This document shows, piece after piece, positions 23,457 to 36,600 of a stretch of DNA of 64,000 bases (within the stretch, counting starts at the first letter, position 1; every line of letters starts with the position of its first letter). Both the position numbers and the translations under genes were made by a program. A model generated the notes under the pieces. That model saw only the letters and a list, made by a program, of their open reading frames with translations, was not told where the DNA came from and searched no databases. The stretch spans positions 434,001-498,000 of the forward strand of contig OZ234501.1 in assembly GCA_965153455.1 (NCBI GenBank), written 5' to 3'. The DNA comes from Sphagnum compactum (Eukaryota; Bryophyta; Sphagnopsida; Sphagnales).

Positions 23457-26400
23457 TTAATCACCAAAAGCTACATGTTCTACACATGCTACTAAGTCAT
23501 CAACATTTTTCTCATCTAATACATCGATAGGTTCAACTATATTACTTGGTTTAGGTTGAGGTTCATTAACAACAAATGTGTCTCTCAGGACTACCTTCGA
23601 AGTTCTAAAAACTTTAGATGCATGCAAGGCAATATTAATCATAATTACCTCTACACCTACTTCAATATAAGGTATGGTTAGGGGTACATGTTTGGGTGTA
23701 ATAGGTATCTGCAAATCAACTACCTTAACACTTACCACTACAAAAGGTGTTTTAACAGGTTATGTGGGCAACAAAAACAAAATATAGGACATAGTAACAA
23801 GTTTAATTCCTCCCCTCATTTGTGCTAGTATCTTTGTAGTCGTGACAATTAGTTCTACTTGAGAATTCACAATTGTAAGTATTAGTTGCACATAAGAAAA
23901 TCTATGAGATACTTCAATAGGTTCCTCGATTAGCTTGGTAATCAACCGGTCGTACTTATGTCCCTGGAACTTTATCTTGTAGGCAATCAATTCGTTCAAA
24001 TATGCCTCTTCATTAGCACGGGCAAGCTCTAGTTGTCATGAATATGTTTTTCCATGATCTTTTGTATTGTCTTCCACCATTCCTTCCACTTTAAATTCTC
24101 GTTTGCCAAGGTTTAGTTTTGCACCTTAAGCAAGGCATTATCCAATAGTAGCTCTTTAAACTCCTTCAACCGGTTATCCATGTATGTGGTTTGAGAAGTT
24201 TTACCAGATGACTGATGCATTGCCTCCAATTCATCTTTCAACTCTTAAATCCGCATTTGCAACTCATGGGTGTGATTCTCCATCTCCATGTTGACCTATG
24301 CCAATTTTTTCACTATTAAGTACAGGTATTCTCCAAACCTACAAAAGTTTTTTCCTGCTTAACATTAATAACTTCCATCTTGCCATAATCTTTCATCAAC
24401 CGGTCATAATCATTTTGTAGGACCTTAAGATCAATATGATTCTTGAAATGAGCTTGGTTCAACTCATTATATTTTTGCTTCAAAGCTTCAGCCTTTCTTA
24501 TTGCCTTATCAACTTGAGTAGTTTTAGCAAAAAAATGTTTGTTCTCAGTTTGTAATTTGATGTTATAAGCTTTTGCAATAGCCAGTTTTTTATCCTTGTT
24601 ATGAAGTGTTTGCTACATACTAGCTAACTTTAGGCAATGATTGATAACCTCTAATTAGTTGTTTATATCTTCCAATAGACTTTTAACAAAATTGTACCTA
24701 GTTCTCAAATCAACTAGGCTATCTACTACCTAAAATTAAGTTTGTGCAACTAAAACTACTTGCTCAAAGAAAAATGAAATATGCTTAAGGCTCTCATGTT
24801 GAACATTAGTTATAGATGTCTTAGGAAAAATACAAACATGTGTGGATCAAACTGGTTAGGTTTAATACCAATTGGCAATGAATTACTAATCGGTTTTACT
24901 AAAATAAAAGTATTCTAAACATGTGAAGGTGGTTGGTTTGTTACCTATTCAAAGTTAAGTTCACTTTTGTTTTCCATGACCTAGTTACTTTTTGTTTGTG
25001 CTTATTCGTCATCCTATTGCGTAATAACATTAGCCTCCATTTCTTCATCTCCTCCCTCCATGATCAACACTTGCTCCTTCATGACAACTTCATAAGGAGA
25101 TTGCAATTGCTCATTAATGGTTTTCTTCTTCTCCCACTCTTGAATTGGTTGTGCTTTGGGAGAATCAACATGTGTGTTTTCATCTAAAACTGGAAACCAA
25201 TGTTTTAAATAGACCTCAATCACCAATCCTAAATAATAAGTAGCTAGTTACCTTTTTATCAGGCGTTGTTAACCCTGCTGCGATTTGCTTCTAGTGTTCT
25301 ATCCATCAGATCAACTTTTTAGACTTATGTGTCGACATAATGGAGCACCAGTTAATCTATTTTCCCAAGTTTGCCAAATTAAATGTAATGGTTATTTGAT
25401 TGTTGAAATAACTAACCTCTACCATTAATAGATAATTTGCAGGATAGTCGTGGCTTGGCATGATATTCCTCCTTCATTCATATGACACTCCACTATTCCT
25501 TGTTCCCAAATGCATCCAGTCATGTGATGTTCTTGAGAGCAACTTGTGCCTCCTTAACCAACACATTTGTTGCATCAACAACTCCTTTAACATTCACACT
25601 AAACTATTGGGCTATTAATGTTTGATCAATGATGATTTTCTCACCATAGACAAAGGCTTGAGTTCTTCCATCCTTCGTGGATTCCCAGGTTCATAAACAG
25701 GTCTAATAGGTTTCCCTGTGGTATAGTCTAATGAATAACAAACAAACCTCCTAAATATGCCTATTCTACCCATTCCTGCATATTCTATATTTCCTTCCCT
25801 TCAATTGGTGTTCGTTTCCATGTAACCTTGGTAGGAGAATTGTTCTCCTCCATCACCTCATTCCTTTTGCGCCTCATGATACATTTAAAATGTGCCTTGA
25901 TAGGAACAGCAACATGTGTAATTGATGGAACAAGTTCAAATACCTCAAATAGGCCTTCTTGAACTGGTTCTAATGAAAATTCCATCAGTTGTTTAGACTT
26001 AACAAGTTGAAAAACTTATGTTTTGTAGTTATTAGTTTTACCTCCTCTTCAAAATCGTTAATGATAATGTACATATGTATAGTGGTTGAAAAAGCTCATC
26101 AAAGGTTGCGCATTGTTTCTTCAAGTCCTTTTCCCATAGTGGCAATTCCTTGTAAAACTTCAAATTTTTCTCTTTCAACATTCGGCCCTTCCTCAAAACT
26201 TTCGCTAGATTCTTGAAATGCAAGAGGTGATCTCGTGAAGTAAGTGGCTTTATGTAAATAGCTCCCATAGTTTAAAAAACTTCGTTTCCAATTCTTTGCA
26301 GCTCCCTTTCCTCTTTCTCTTTCTCCTTTCAATGTCTTTGTATTTCACTCTTTCGCTTACTTGCTCTTTCTTTCAATTGGTCTAATGCACTCATCTCCTC
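23457..26400 (-). pseudogene. Extra ORF downstream of gypsy pol (copy 1), coiled-coil rich, decayed
   Basis: A chain of minus-strand fragments, in order: MSALDQLKERASKRKSEIQ (26390), LTSRDHLLHFKNLAKVLRK and EKDLKKQCATFDEL (about 26250-26080), IKAHFKCIMRRKRNEV (about 25870), VVDATNVLVKEAQVALK (about 25560), HWFPVLDENTHVDSPKAQP (about 25190), a long Lys/Glu/Leu coiled coil (24700-24300), KWKEWWKTIQKIMEK (about 24090) and a C-terminal part to 23457. It lies downstream of the integrase of the adjacent gypsy copy on the same strand. Extra ORFs in this position are described for Athila and some Tat lineages. A diverged second copy is at 40366-42903. I saw no transmembrane segment arguing for an envelope-like protein. 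Function unknown; broken by many stops. Confidence 0.55.
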
Positions 26401-26716
26401 ATTTTGAAATAGTAGGAAGTATAGGAAGCTGAAAAACAAAAAGACATAAGAAGAGGTGTGTCGATTCTTTATACAATAACCACAATGCTAAGGTTGGTGG
26501 CTCTTAGAAAGTGATGTGACTTCTAAGGCAAAAACGTTACAGGAAATTGACACACGTGACTAGGTTGACTAAAACATCAGTAATTTGCACATGTATAGGT
26601 GTAACTGGTTCTTTTCTCAACCATTATTTTTCCAACATGTCACTTGTACAAACTTCAACATGTTCCTAAGTGAACAAGTTACAATGGTCTTTTGTTTGAA
26701 TTGGTTCCTCAAACTA

Positions 26717-29700
26717 CTAGGTTGCCAGTGTTAATTTCAACTGATTCTTTAGTGAACATGTTATCAGATTGAAATATTTGAACTTGTTTTTCAGTGAACA
26801 TATTGGTTGGTTTAAACTGATTTTTAATTTAGTGAACATATTACCAAAGTGGTTTGTTTCACTTGGTTTTTCTAGTAATAGATTACTAAGCTTAACCAAA
26901 ATAGGTTGAAGTGCGTGATCCTCCATAAACCTATAAGGTTTCAATTTGTTAATGTTAACCAATACTAGATTGGGGCTAAATTTATCAATGGTCACTAATA
27001 ATACTATGTTGTTAGGTAAACAATATTGGATCCTATAAGGTCCAAACCATCACCTCTAAAATTTAAGGTAATGTGCTTTAACAGCCACTAGAAACCATAG
27101 AACATAATCTCCAAAATTGGTATTTGGTTTCAATGTACCGGTTCTAAAACCATAACGACTAATTCCACTTGTTAAAAAGTACCATGCCTTACGCTATTAA
27201 TTGGTTTTTTGGAGTTTTTATAGTTCTAAAAGTCGATTAGTTCAAACTTTAACAAGTGTTGGATCATGGACTTGTCTTGGTTTGGATGGTAATAAATACT
27301 TTTTGAATAACAACGGGTGTAATTCGTAAACAAGTTAAAATGGAGTGTGACTAATTCCAACTTTAAAAGCAGTTTTATAAGAAAATAAAATTGTGGACAT
27401 GTGTTCATCCTAGTCACTCTAGTTTTCATTCACTAGTTTTGTGAGTAATGTCCCAAAGACTTTGTTAATAAACTTAGCTTGTTTATTCCCTTGTGGATAA
27501 TAGACAATAGAGCTAGTAGGTCTTAGTATAAAATGATCAAATTAGATAATCTAACATCATTAATAAAATGGGTACCTTGATCAATTATAATGGTAAGTGG
27601 ATAGCCAAATCGGGTGAGAATGCAATCATATAAGAACTTTGTAGTAATAATAACTATGTTGGTGCGCAAAGTTCTTGCCTCCACCCACTTAGTGACATAA
27701 TCAGTAGCAACTAAAATGTATCGGTTGCCTGAGTAATGACTTGCCAGTTTGATGGGTTCGATGAAATCCAATCCCCATTTTTGAAAAGGTTTTTCAAGCA
27801 AAATAATAATCAGCTTAACCATATTTTGCACCAATAGGTTACTTATTCTTTGGCACGAGTCACAGGTTTGATAGAATTCATGAACATCTTTGTTCACGGT
27901 TGGCCATGAGTAACTAACATTAATAACCTTCTCACAATGATATCTAAGGAGAAATGTCCTGCACCAACTCCATTATGCAACTCATGTAGTATATAATTTG
28001 CACCTATTTTGGTTGTAGGACACAACAAAACATGTTATTTTGTCCAAACCTGTAAAGTATCCTATCTTATAGCACAAAGGGTTTGGCTTTCTGAGTTAAA
28101 TAATGAATTTTTAGCATCACCCGTTTTAACACGTATTCATAAACACTTAGTAACCACTCTTGTTGTAATGTGAATAAGTGAACATCAATGATCTGATCAA
28201 GTACACTAATCGCTTTTGCTTAGTTGGGTAATCTATTCAATGCATCTACCATTAAATGGGATTTATTAAGCTTATAAATAATCTTGAAGTCATACTCCAA
28301 AATTAATAATAATCATCTAATTATTTAGCCATAAACTTATGGCTTGTTAACTAAGTACATAAGGGCCATGTGGTTAACATAAAATGCAAATTAGAGTTAC
28401 GTAGTAAGTAACGCCTAAATTTATGTAAGGCGTAGACTGTAGCTAAGGCTTCTCTCTCAATAGTGCTGTAATTTATCTTAGCTTAGTTTAATAATATTGA
28501 GGCATACATAATAAGTTGATCAAACTTACTGATTGGGTTCTGGGCAAGTGTGGCTCCTATTGCCAATTGAGATGCATCTATATGAACATGAAATTCAAGC
28601 TCGTAGTTTGGACTGATCAAATAGGGGCTTGTACATATTGATTCTTAATATCTTCCCAAGCATTTTGTCATTTTTGTGTCCATTTTAAAACTTCACATTT
28701 TTTGAGCACCTTGGTGATAGGTGACATAATTAAGGCAAAGTTCTTAATAAAACACATGTAAAATTGTGCCATCCCATTGAACACTTGGATTTCCTTGGGG
28801 GTAATAGTTACTAGCATGTTTACATTAGCTTTAACCTTTTTAGGATCCATGACTTTGCCCTCCTTAAACATTATGAAACCTAGGATAGTTCCTAAAAACA
28901 CCATGAATGCACACTTGTTTAGGTTTAGGCTAATACCAAATTCTCTAATTAAGAAAACACTTCAACTTCTTAAAGTGAGTTGACAAGTCACTAAAATTTG
29001 TAAAATCATCAAGAAAGATCTTCACCAATACATCAATGTACTCACGAAATGTTTTGGTAATTTTTTTTTTCATAAGTGGGTGGTCCATTTTTGACACCAA
29101 ATGGCATCACAACCCACACAAAAGCCCTCCAATTTATCACAAAGGCGAATTTCTGTTGATTTTCTAGTGCAATTGATATCCTAAAAATCCATCCAAAAAG
29201 GTATACATTTCATGCCTAACAACTATATTAATGACCTCATCAGTGAAAGGCAGTAGGTAAGGTCCTTCTTTGTTGCTGCATTGAGCTTCCTAAAATCGAC
29301 ACAAATTCTCAGCTTCCCATTCTTCTTGGGAAAAACCACTATTGGTGATAACCAAATTGTTTCCTTGACCGATTTGATGGAACTAGCAACAAGTAACTTG
29401 TCTATGTCTTACTTGATAATGCCAATATAGTTAGGATTCAACCAATACTTCACTTGCTAAACAAGTGGTATTTTGGTATCAAGTTCAATATAGTGTTGAG
29501 TATTTTTGATGGAATACCCTTTAGATCTTTGTATGTCCAAGAGAAAACATCTTTGAATTCCTTTAAAAGCTCAATCAATTGTTTTGCGACAACTATTTCT
29601 AGTGAAGCATTTAGTTTCATTTATTGCACATTCTCTTCAGTGCCCAAATTGAATTTGGTCAATTGTTCCTCCTTAATAATTGTCCAACCAGTTATGGTCA

Positions 29701-30350
29701 AATCTTCGACTTGTTCTCCCAAGTAGGTGTCTCATTAATGATCATTTCTCCCACTTCTAGATGGAAAAAGGTCTTAAGCAATGTTGTTTAATAGTGTCAG
29801 GTGGTATAATTAGGTTAATAACTAAAACACATACCAGTTCAACATGTTATTTTGGCACTTGTTTTGTTGTTTTAAAATCCAATGTGTAGTTTAATTTGGA
29901 AATTGCTTTAGTATGGGTAGGTACTGTTATGTTTTTTATTGAAAATAGGTCCAATTATGTGGCAAACAACATATATTCCTCTTCATCAGATAATCCAAAA
30001 TGGAAATCATAATACACTAAGACAACTTTTGGTCTTTTAGTATGAACACCTAGTTTCTTGGTAATAGGTATGGTTCTCACTGTACCTGTTCCTTGTATGG
30101 TAATAATGTTAGTTCTTCAATAGTGGGATTTTTTGCATCTCTCAACCATGGACATCCTAGCAACTTTGAGTAACTAGAGTCTAAAACATTATCGTTGATG
30201 ACAATAAATGTGACTGTGTATTATGAACAAAGATTTTCAAATCCCTAATAAAACCAAGTGGTTTGGCTATGGTTTGATTTGTCATTCGTAGATTATAAGG
30301 TGTTGGATTAGGCTTTGAAAAACCTAGTTGTACTCTCAGGTTCTTTATTA
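26717..30350 (-). pseudogene. Ty3-gypsy pol relic: protease, RT, RNase H, integrase
   Basis: Minus-strand order: protease end (LRVQLGFSKPNPTPYNLRM near 30310, then SYSKLLGCPWLRDAKNPT near 30150), RT core (WLSPIVVFPKKNGKLRICVD near 29350), RT/RNase H junction (TPKEIQVFNGMAQFYMCFIK near 28770), and integrase (zinc-binding CDSCQR, WGLDFIEPI, TDYVTKWVEA, IDQGTHF at 27523-27897; then VYYPQGNKQAKFINKVF near 27480). The pol terminus (FSPNLVLVNINKLKPYRFM) ends near 26717. The usual integrase PQGNGQAE catalytic Glu is Lys here. Many stops and frameshifts. It begins abruptly inside the protease next to LTR-like repeat C, so gag and the 5' LTR are missing. Same family as the plus-strand copy at 33691-39290, judged by the shared TPKxIQVFNGMAQFYxCFIK string. 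Tat-like is my best lineage guess. Confidence 0.85.
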
Positions 30351-30783
30351 AGGTTAAAAAAATTTATAAGCTGGTTTTGAAAAGTTGTAGTTTTGGAATA
30401 AAAAATCATGTTTTATGAAAGAATCAATTTTATGACAAGATCAAAAATTATACTTAACCAAAAATTGGTATTGAACTGATTTTGAAAGATGTTTATTTAT
30501 AAAACCAAAAAATTAGTTGTAGCTTCTAACTCAAATTCCAAATTCTAGATGTACGATAAAATTAGGTAACCTAGGAGTTTAGGAGGGTTTCTAGAGATTT
30601 TCTTGTTTTTTTAGGACCCCCACCATTTTCTTATGGCCTTGAAGTCTTCTCTTGGGGGAGGTTGATAGGTCTTTTTTGGTCTTTTGTTGTTTAGATGTAA
30701 GTGTAATGTAATTTTTTGCACTTTTAAGGTCTTAAAATGAAGTGTGTATTGTTTTTGCCCAAGGATTTGTTTTGTAAGTTGTG

Positions 30784-33439
30784 TGTGAGCCATGGATTAT
30801 AGCTCAACAATTAGTTAAGCTTTAGTTCCGTAATTTTCCTTAGTACTAATGATTTGAATGCTTATAAGCCTCCAAGTAGTGATTATTAGTAGTTGAATCA
30901 GCTTTTTGTGATATTTCTAAGCATATAGTACTTCTTTATTTCAGTTGGTGTAGCGCTTAATCAGTTAAGCACCTAGTAAACCTTTTAAAGTGCATTGTCC
31001 TTTTTTATGTTGTGCAGAAGGGAAAAGGGATGTAAAATTAGATGGGATTTATTGATATATTGGGAATACAAGCCCATAATTAACAATAACATTTCACCAT
31101 GACAATGTTAAGTTAGTCTCTAGAATGACCTTCAAGCACTAATGATGTACTTGTAAGATTTTAGGATGCAGTCCTATTACATCTTTATTTAGTTCTCACT
31201 CTATCAGATTCTTAAATATAATCCAAATCAAGCTTAAATATTAACATTTCCGCCTGAGTAGCCTCAGGTGAATTACAACTGAATAACTGACTTAAAAGAT
31301 AGATCATAGTTGTAAAAAATCTAGGATGCGGCGAATGGTGCGAGCGAGGTACTCGGCTCGATGCTCCAGGGGAAGTGGGTTGATCGAGCCTCGTAGCCAA
31401 CGATAATGGCCATCACCGGGAACCCACGTTCGACAATGGAGACGGACATCATCATCTTCGCATTGGCACTCTTCAAACCTTTATGGCGCGGCTCCACGAG
31501 CAAGAACAAACTCTAAATAGATTGCTAAAGCATGTGGGTTAGGAGACAATCGACGATCCCATACCGAACGATCGACTCGAGTGCGCACCACTCTCCTAGG
31601 CGGTTCTTCTTCGCGCGGTCGTTGAGAAACATTCAAGTCGAGCGGTGCTTCTTCAAGCTCTTCTTGTTGTACGAGTGCGACTGAAGGATTTGAAGGCGTA
31701 GCGTCATCGTCTGCCATGACTAGTTGCACCTGCATCAACAAAAACCAAGAAGGTAGTACAAACAAGGTGGTACTTGCGTTCAAAAGGGGTCGATGCCTTT
31801 TTATTTAACAAATTAGGGTAGGCATAAGGTGTGGGAGTGACGGCGGAACCTCATGAAAACTCGAACACCCTAGATCTAAGGGATTCATCAAACCTTAAAT
31901 TCAACGGTGGATCTAGAGGTATGTGAGAGTTTTTTTTGTGATGCAAATTGTAATTACAATTTACTATGTATTACATAGTTAATTAGCGCATAGTAAAGTA
32001 AATAGGTAGGGAATATCGAAGGAGTAAATGTTACACGGAAATGTTACTTCAATCATTGAATTAGTCAAGTAAGAACTCAAGGACTCTTCCTTGTTACTAC
32101 CGATAAATTATCCTAGTAGTTAGTTACTTGAAGTAATTAGGATGAAGAAGTAGAATGTGAGGGTCAACGGATGGAAAAGATAAGGATCAAGCTCAAGAGA
32201 CTTCATCAAGATATCCAAGATAAGGGGGAGGTTGGATCCTCCAATCCCATTAGTCATGAGGATTGTCATCCTCTTTGATTGGAGGATGGAATATTTCTTG
32301 TGTTTCATTGGGCCCAAAGATTCTCATCCTAATTTTAATTAGATGGCAATTCATTCTCAAATTCTCATTGGCCCTTGAAGGATGAGGAGGCCATTGATTG
32401 GTGCAAAAGGATTTCGAAGCTTTCATTGGACAAGGGGAACAAGCTCAAGGAAGGTCATGGATGCTTGTCAAAGGGAGGACTTCTTGAGTATGTGAACAGA
32501 AAAAAAAAAAAGGAAGGAGAATGAGTGTGAAGAAGATTGTGTTTTAGTTCTTATGTGTGGAGAGGTGCTCATGGGAAGTGTGTGTGTAAGGATTAAGCAT
32601 GAAAGGAACTTGTGTAGCAAGTGCTTGTGGCAAAGCCTCTGAACTTTGGTTTAATTAGTTGTTTCTCTCAAATCCACCGTTGGATTTGTGTCAAATTGGA
32701 ATCAGTTTTAGCTTAAAAGGTGTAGAAAGCCCTCCCAAAAATTCAGCTTGATCGGGCTTTCTGTAAGGAAGCTACAAGGGTTGGAAGTAGAGGGGGTTGA
32801 AGTGGGTTTCATGGAATGATTTCCATGGTGAAGCCTCTGGACTTTTTGTTCAATTAGTTTTTTTTCTCAAATGCACCATTAGATTTGCGTCAAATTTAAA
32901 TCGATTTTATTTTGGAAGGTGTTGAAGCTCCTCCCAAAATTTCAGCCTCATCGAGCTTGCTGTAAGGGAGTTACATTTGTTGGAAGTAGAGGAGGTTGAG
33001 TTGTATGTTTTTCCCTCAAACTAGGCAAGTGGCTCCTAGTTCCGAGGCTAAACTCTTGATCAAAAACATAAAATAAAAAATTATGAGATTTGTTTAAACA
33101 TGGCTCCTTTTATACTAGTTTCCAACTCCAATGCATGTTAGATTAGGATGTTATATGTAATTGTTATGATGAACGGAATGGAAGGTTTCAAACCATCGAA
33201 CATGACATCGAAGGAACATCAACATATGGCTCCTCAATATTCCATCATGGTGAGTTACAATTCCCTCACGATGTTTTGTAGCTTCAATTTGGACACAACG
33301 CATTAGATTTTGGTGAATTTCATTATTTACCTCGAACCACCTTACTTGTTAGACTACACTTCATAGTAGTTCCACTTCCAACCGGGTTTTTATTGTGAGT
33401 GCATATCTTAGTGGTGAAGGTGTGCAATAATTCCTCACA
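30784..33439 (-). mobile_element. Solo LTR, family A (copy 2), 2,656 bp
   Basis: Starts TGTGAGCC, ends TTCCTCACA, with the perfect 5-bp duplication ttgtg at 30779-30783 and 33440-33444. The uninterrupted relative of the flanking sequence at 50270-50290 (aagtgtgttgaagttg) serves as an empty site and confirms both ends. It aligns along its length with copy 1 but has two instead of three internal 198-bp units. Same orientation as copy 1. Confidence 0.92.
31304..31717 (-). pseudogene. LTR-encoded unknown ORF, copy 2 (one stop)
   Basis: Counterpart of the ORF at 13172-13585, with the identical 414-nt span and no indel. It starts MADDDATPSNP, keeps RPREEEPPRR, VDRSVWDRRLSPNPHAL, CQCEDDDVRLHC and TIRRILDFLQL, and is broken by TAA where copy 1 has GAA (after ARGAAP). 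The upstream frame stays open to 31783 through the ttgttgatgcag splice-like context. Most differences from copy 1 change the amino acid, so the two copies look as if they drifted without selection after insertion, while the shared frame points to coding at the time of transposition. Confidence 0.5.
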
Positions 33440-33690
33440 TTGTGTTGAAGTTGTTTTTTCCCCTTGTTGTTGTGTTTGCTAATTTTCGTGACGTTACATA
33501 ATTATTCATTACAAGTTATTAGTTTTGCTTAAGAAACAATAGTAGGTTATTTATTTAACTATTTCCCCCATGTTTTGAAGTGACTATTTGTCACGAACAA
33601 CAAGCAGAATTGAAGTGTTCAAGTCTATAATGATTTTTAATCAAGAACCCAAAAACATTCGAGAATTCACCAAGTGGGCCTAACATTTGG

Positions 33691-36600
33691 CAACCATTAT
33701 GCGGATACAAAACTAGAATTTCTGGTTTAGTAGCTTTTTTGTTGAAAGATTCAGTATAAGTTATTTGTCTTGAAAAAACAAGTATTATTAATTCCAAATT
33801 TTTCATTATTGTTGCAATTTGTTCTTTTTTCAAAATAATAATAATAAATTATTGTACATGTTGACCACTTTTGTTTGTGGAATATGACAATTATATTGAC
33901 AAGGAGCATGAGGAAGCAAATGAACAAGGTGTTACAATGAGAAGGTGGGGATTTACCTTTTCTAGTCAGGGAGGATAATTTCACATAATGAATCGAGAAG
34001 GCTTTGCTACTCTTCATATTGCAAAGTAGTAAGAAGTTAAAATCAACATTAAAAAAAGGAAATTGGAAATACAAATTGACATTGAAATTCACTCGATGTA
34101 ATGGTTGGTCATGACTACGAACACGAAACCTTTGCAAGGCCACGTTTGGACCAAAAATGATGTTTTTTTGTACCAAAAGACTATTGTACCTAGTTTCCGA
34201 ACCTAAGAGATTGAAAATTTTCAATTGTAAAGGACAATGAAGGATGTGGTGGAGTCTTCATAAAAGGACGCTTCAAAGACTAACAACAATGACCACTCTT
34301 TGACCATGAATATTTGTGAGGAACATCACTCACGTCAAACAATTTTCATAAGGCCTATTTTTACTATTGATTCCACACCCACTAACCAAATTTGTTCTTT
34401 TTGTAGAGGCCCCAAACATGTAGTTGGAAACTGCCCTTACAAACCTAGATAAATATCGATTTTAGACAGAACTAAATTTCAATACCACCCAACTTGCCAT
34501 CTCAGTTAGCTGGACCAAATTCCAATGAGTTATGTTCCAGTAGTACTTGAGCGTACCTTTTCTTTCATAGTTGCCCCTAGTTACCCCATTACTTGAATGT
34601 TGAATGACCAATTATCGACAATGAATCCTACTAAAAATAACATTTTACCAACATACCTTGGGAACTATGGATTATCCTATGTAAACAACAATAATATTCC
34701 CAACCCATGGACAATACTCGTAATCTTTATTACCCAATAAACCCTCCACTTACTTTCCCCAACACGTTTGGACCTGCGATATACCATTTCCCGATGTGGT
34801 GTTTATCAGAATTGTCGCAATTGGAAAAAGTAAGGGTGTCCAAGCGTTTGTGATGGCTTCCCAAGTAATTGCTCCCATTGGTGGATTTTCTACTAAAAAT
34901 CTGATGCCCTATTTCTAATTGCCTACACAAAACCCGCCATCAGGATTCAATAATTATGGGGGTGGGATGCCTACAAGAGGCAGTGACAACCCTCTTAGTA
35001 GTGGAGGACCACTAGGAGGGCAAAGTAGACCTTCAAGAGGAATTGGTGGACCCCCGAGTGGAGGTGGAGGATTTTTGGTGTGCCTTTTGGTGCTCCTTAG
35101 CAAGGTTCCCCTTGGAACCCATGGTGCCCATAGTGGTATCCACCATTGGCACCCACTACCCATGTGGCACTTTCATCAAGGAAATCGTTACCATACCCAA
35201 TTTATTTTGTTAAACAGATCTAAACATTCATGTCCAAGTGTTTCAAAAAGCCATTCATGCTAATGGTGAGAAACATGATGTTGAAATAGTGAACTTGTTT
35301 TGTTTCACCTTAAGGGATGCAAATTCGGAATGGGGCAAAAAATTTATGTAGTTTCACCTAAATTGCCCATTTCTAGAGTGGAGGTTGCATTCTATAAATG
35401 ATATCACAAGATTCAAAACGATGAACATGTTTACATGGCCCTTAGAGTCATCAAGCAGGGTAGCGATGAAAAGGTTGAAGTTTACTATGAACAAATCTTC
35501 AAACTTGTCAACTACCTTCAACATAAGGTGAATGACAACTTGTTGACAACCTTTTTTGAGTTGGATTGGTCCCTTACTTGCAAATTGCAACTACGAGAAT
35601 GAAATGAAATACTTTAGTCGAGCACAAGGAATCTACAGTCACCTATGAAAAGACCATAGATGTAGAGGAGTACCAAAAATTGTTATAACCACATAAAAAA
35701 CCAAAGAAAGCACCATATAATATTCGAAATGAAAGGATGTGTGGTTTCTATCACAAACTAAGGCATTTGAAGGAACATTGTCACTAGAATCTAGAGAATC
35801 CAAATGACAAATTGAAGGACAAAAAATAAGTTTCAGTGAATGAAAATTTTCCCCAAACATGGAGAAGAACATGGTAATCATAAAAAACAAGGGAACCAAG
35901 ACTAAGGAAGTTCTTGGTCTATTGTTGTTTCATTTGCAATTCTTTAAAACATAATATTTATGACTATATCCATAAATCAACGGCATAGGAGATGTTTAGA
36001 GATAGCCTCCCATGCAAAATTGAAAAAAGATGAGGCCGTTATCAACATGGTTTTAACTGTCACAATTAGGAGCCAAGACCCAAGATTGGTGTTGTCATAG
36101 GAAAAAAAGCCCCAGAAGACCAAGACTGTAGAAGATTGGGAAAAAGAATAATAGTTGCAAAAGACCTTTGAATTGGTCATCCAACAAATGCAAGCACTAA
36201 AAGTCACATTAAAAGTAGCACTAGGGAGCAAACCTGTCGCAACCCCACTTTGTCCAAGTGTGGGGGTGAAGCCCAACACTTGGAAAAGTTGGAGGTTTGG
36301 AGCCCTCCGGGACTCTCGAATGTTCAGAGCTCAATAGCAAGGCCCAAAACACCTCGCATTAGGGCGTTCTTGGTGTCATTGAAAAGGTCTTGAAACGTAG
36401 ATATCGAAAATGGCCTCGCATTGGCCATTTGGACATCTGCAGCTCAAGTTATGGGCAAAAGAAGGTCCGGGAGTCAAACTGGCAATTTGACTCCCGACCA
36501 CTAAAAGTCAGGAATCGACCCTTTTCTGACGTCACCTGATCGAGTGCAACATGGCGTTGGAAAGATCTTGACGGGGGCTACAACTTTGGTTTAGACCTCG

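Larger units (their letters stand above)
30470..33690 (+). repeat. LTR-like repeat C (copy 1), split by a solo LTR
   Basis: The two halves (about 30470-30783 and 33440-33690) join into one sequence that matches 49940-50524: shared phrases include gaagtcttctctt, gtgttgaagttgt, tgtcac(g/a)aa-caac and gaagtgttcaagtctata, ending gtgggcctaaca. The end is followed by tttggcaaccattatgcgga, which could be a decayed primer-binding site (ttggcgccgttgccgg type) of the gypsy copy that follows on the plus strand. The left boundary is not sharply defined. A family-A solo LTR has inserted at ttgtg. Confidence 0.6.

Noticed and set aside
34919-35263. Gly/Pro-rich protein gene
   Set aside because: It lies in order within the gypsy gag relic, between the two zinc knuckles, and is best read as part of gag.
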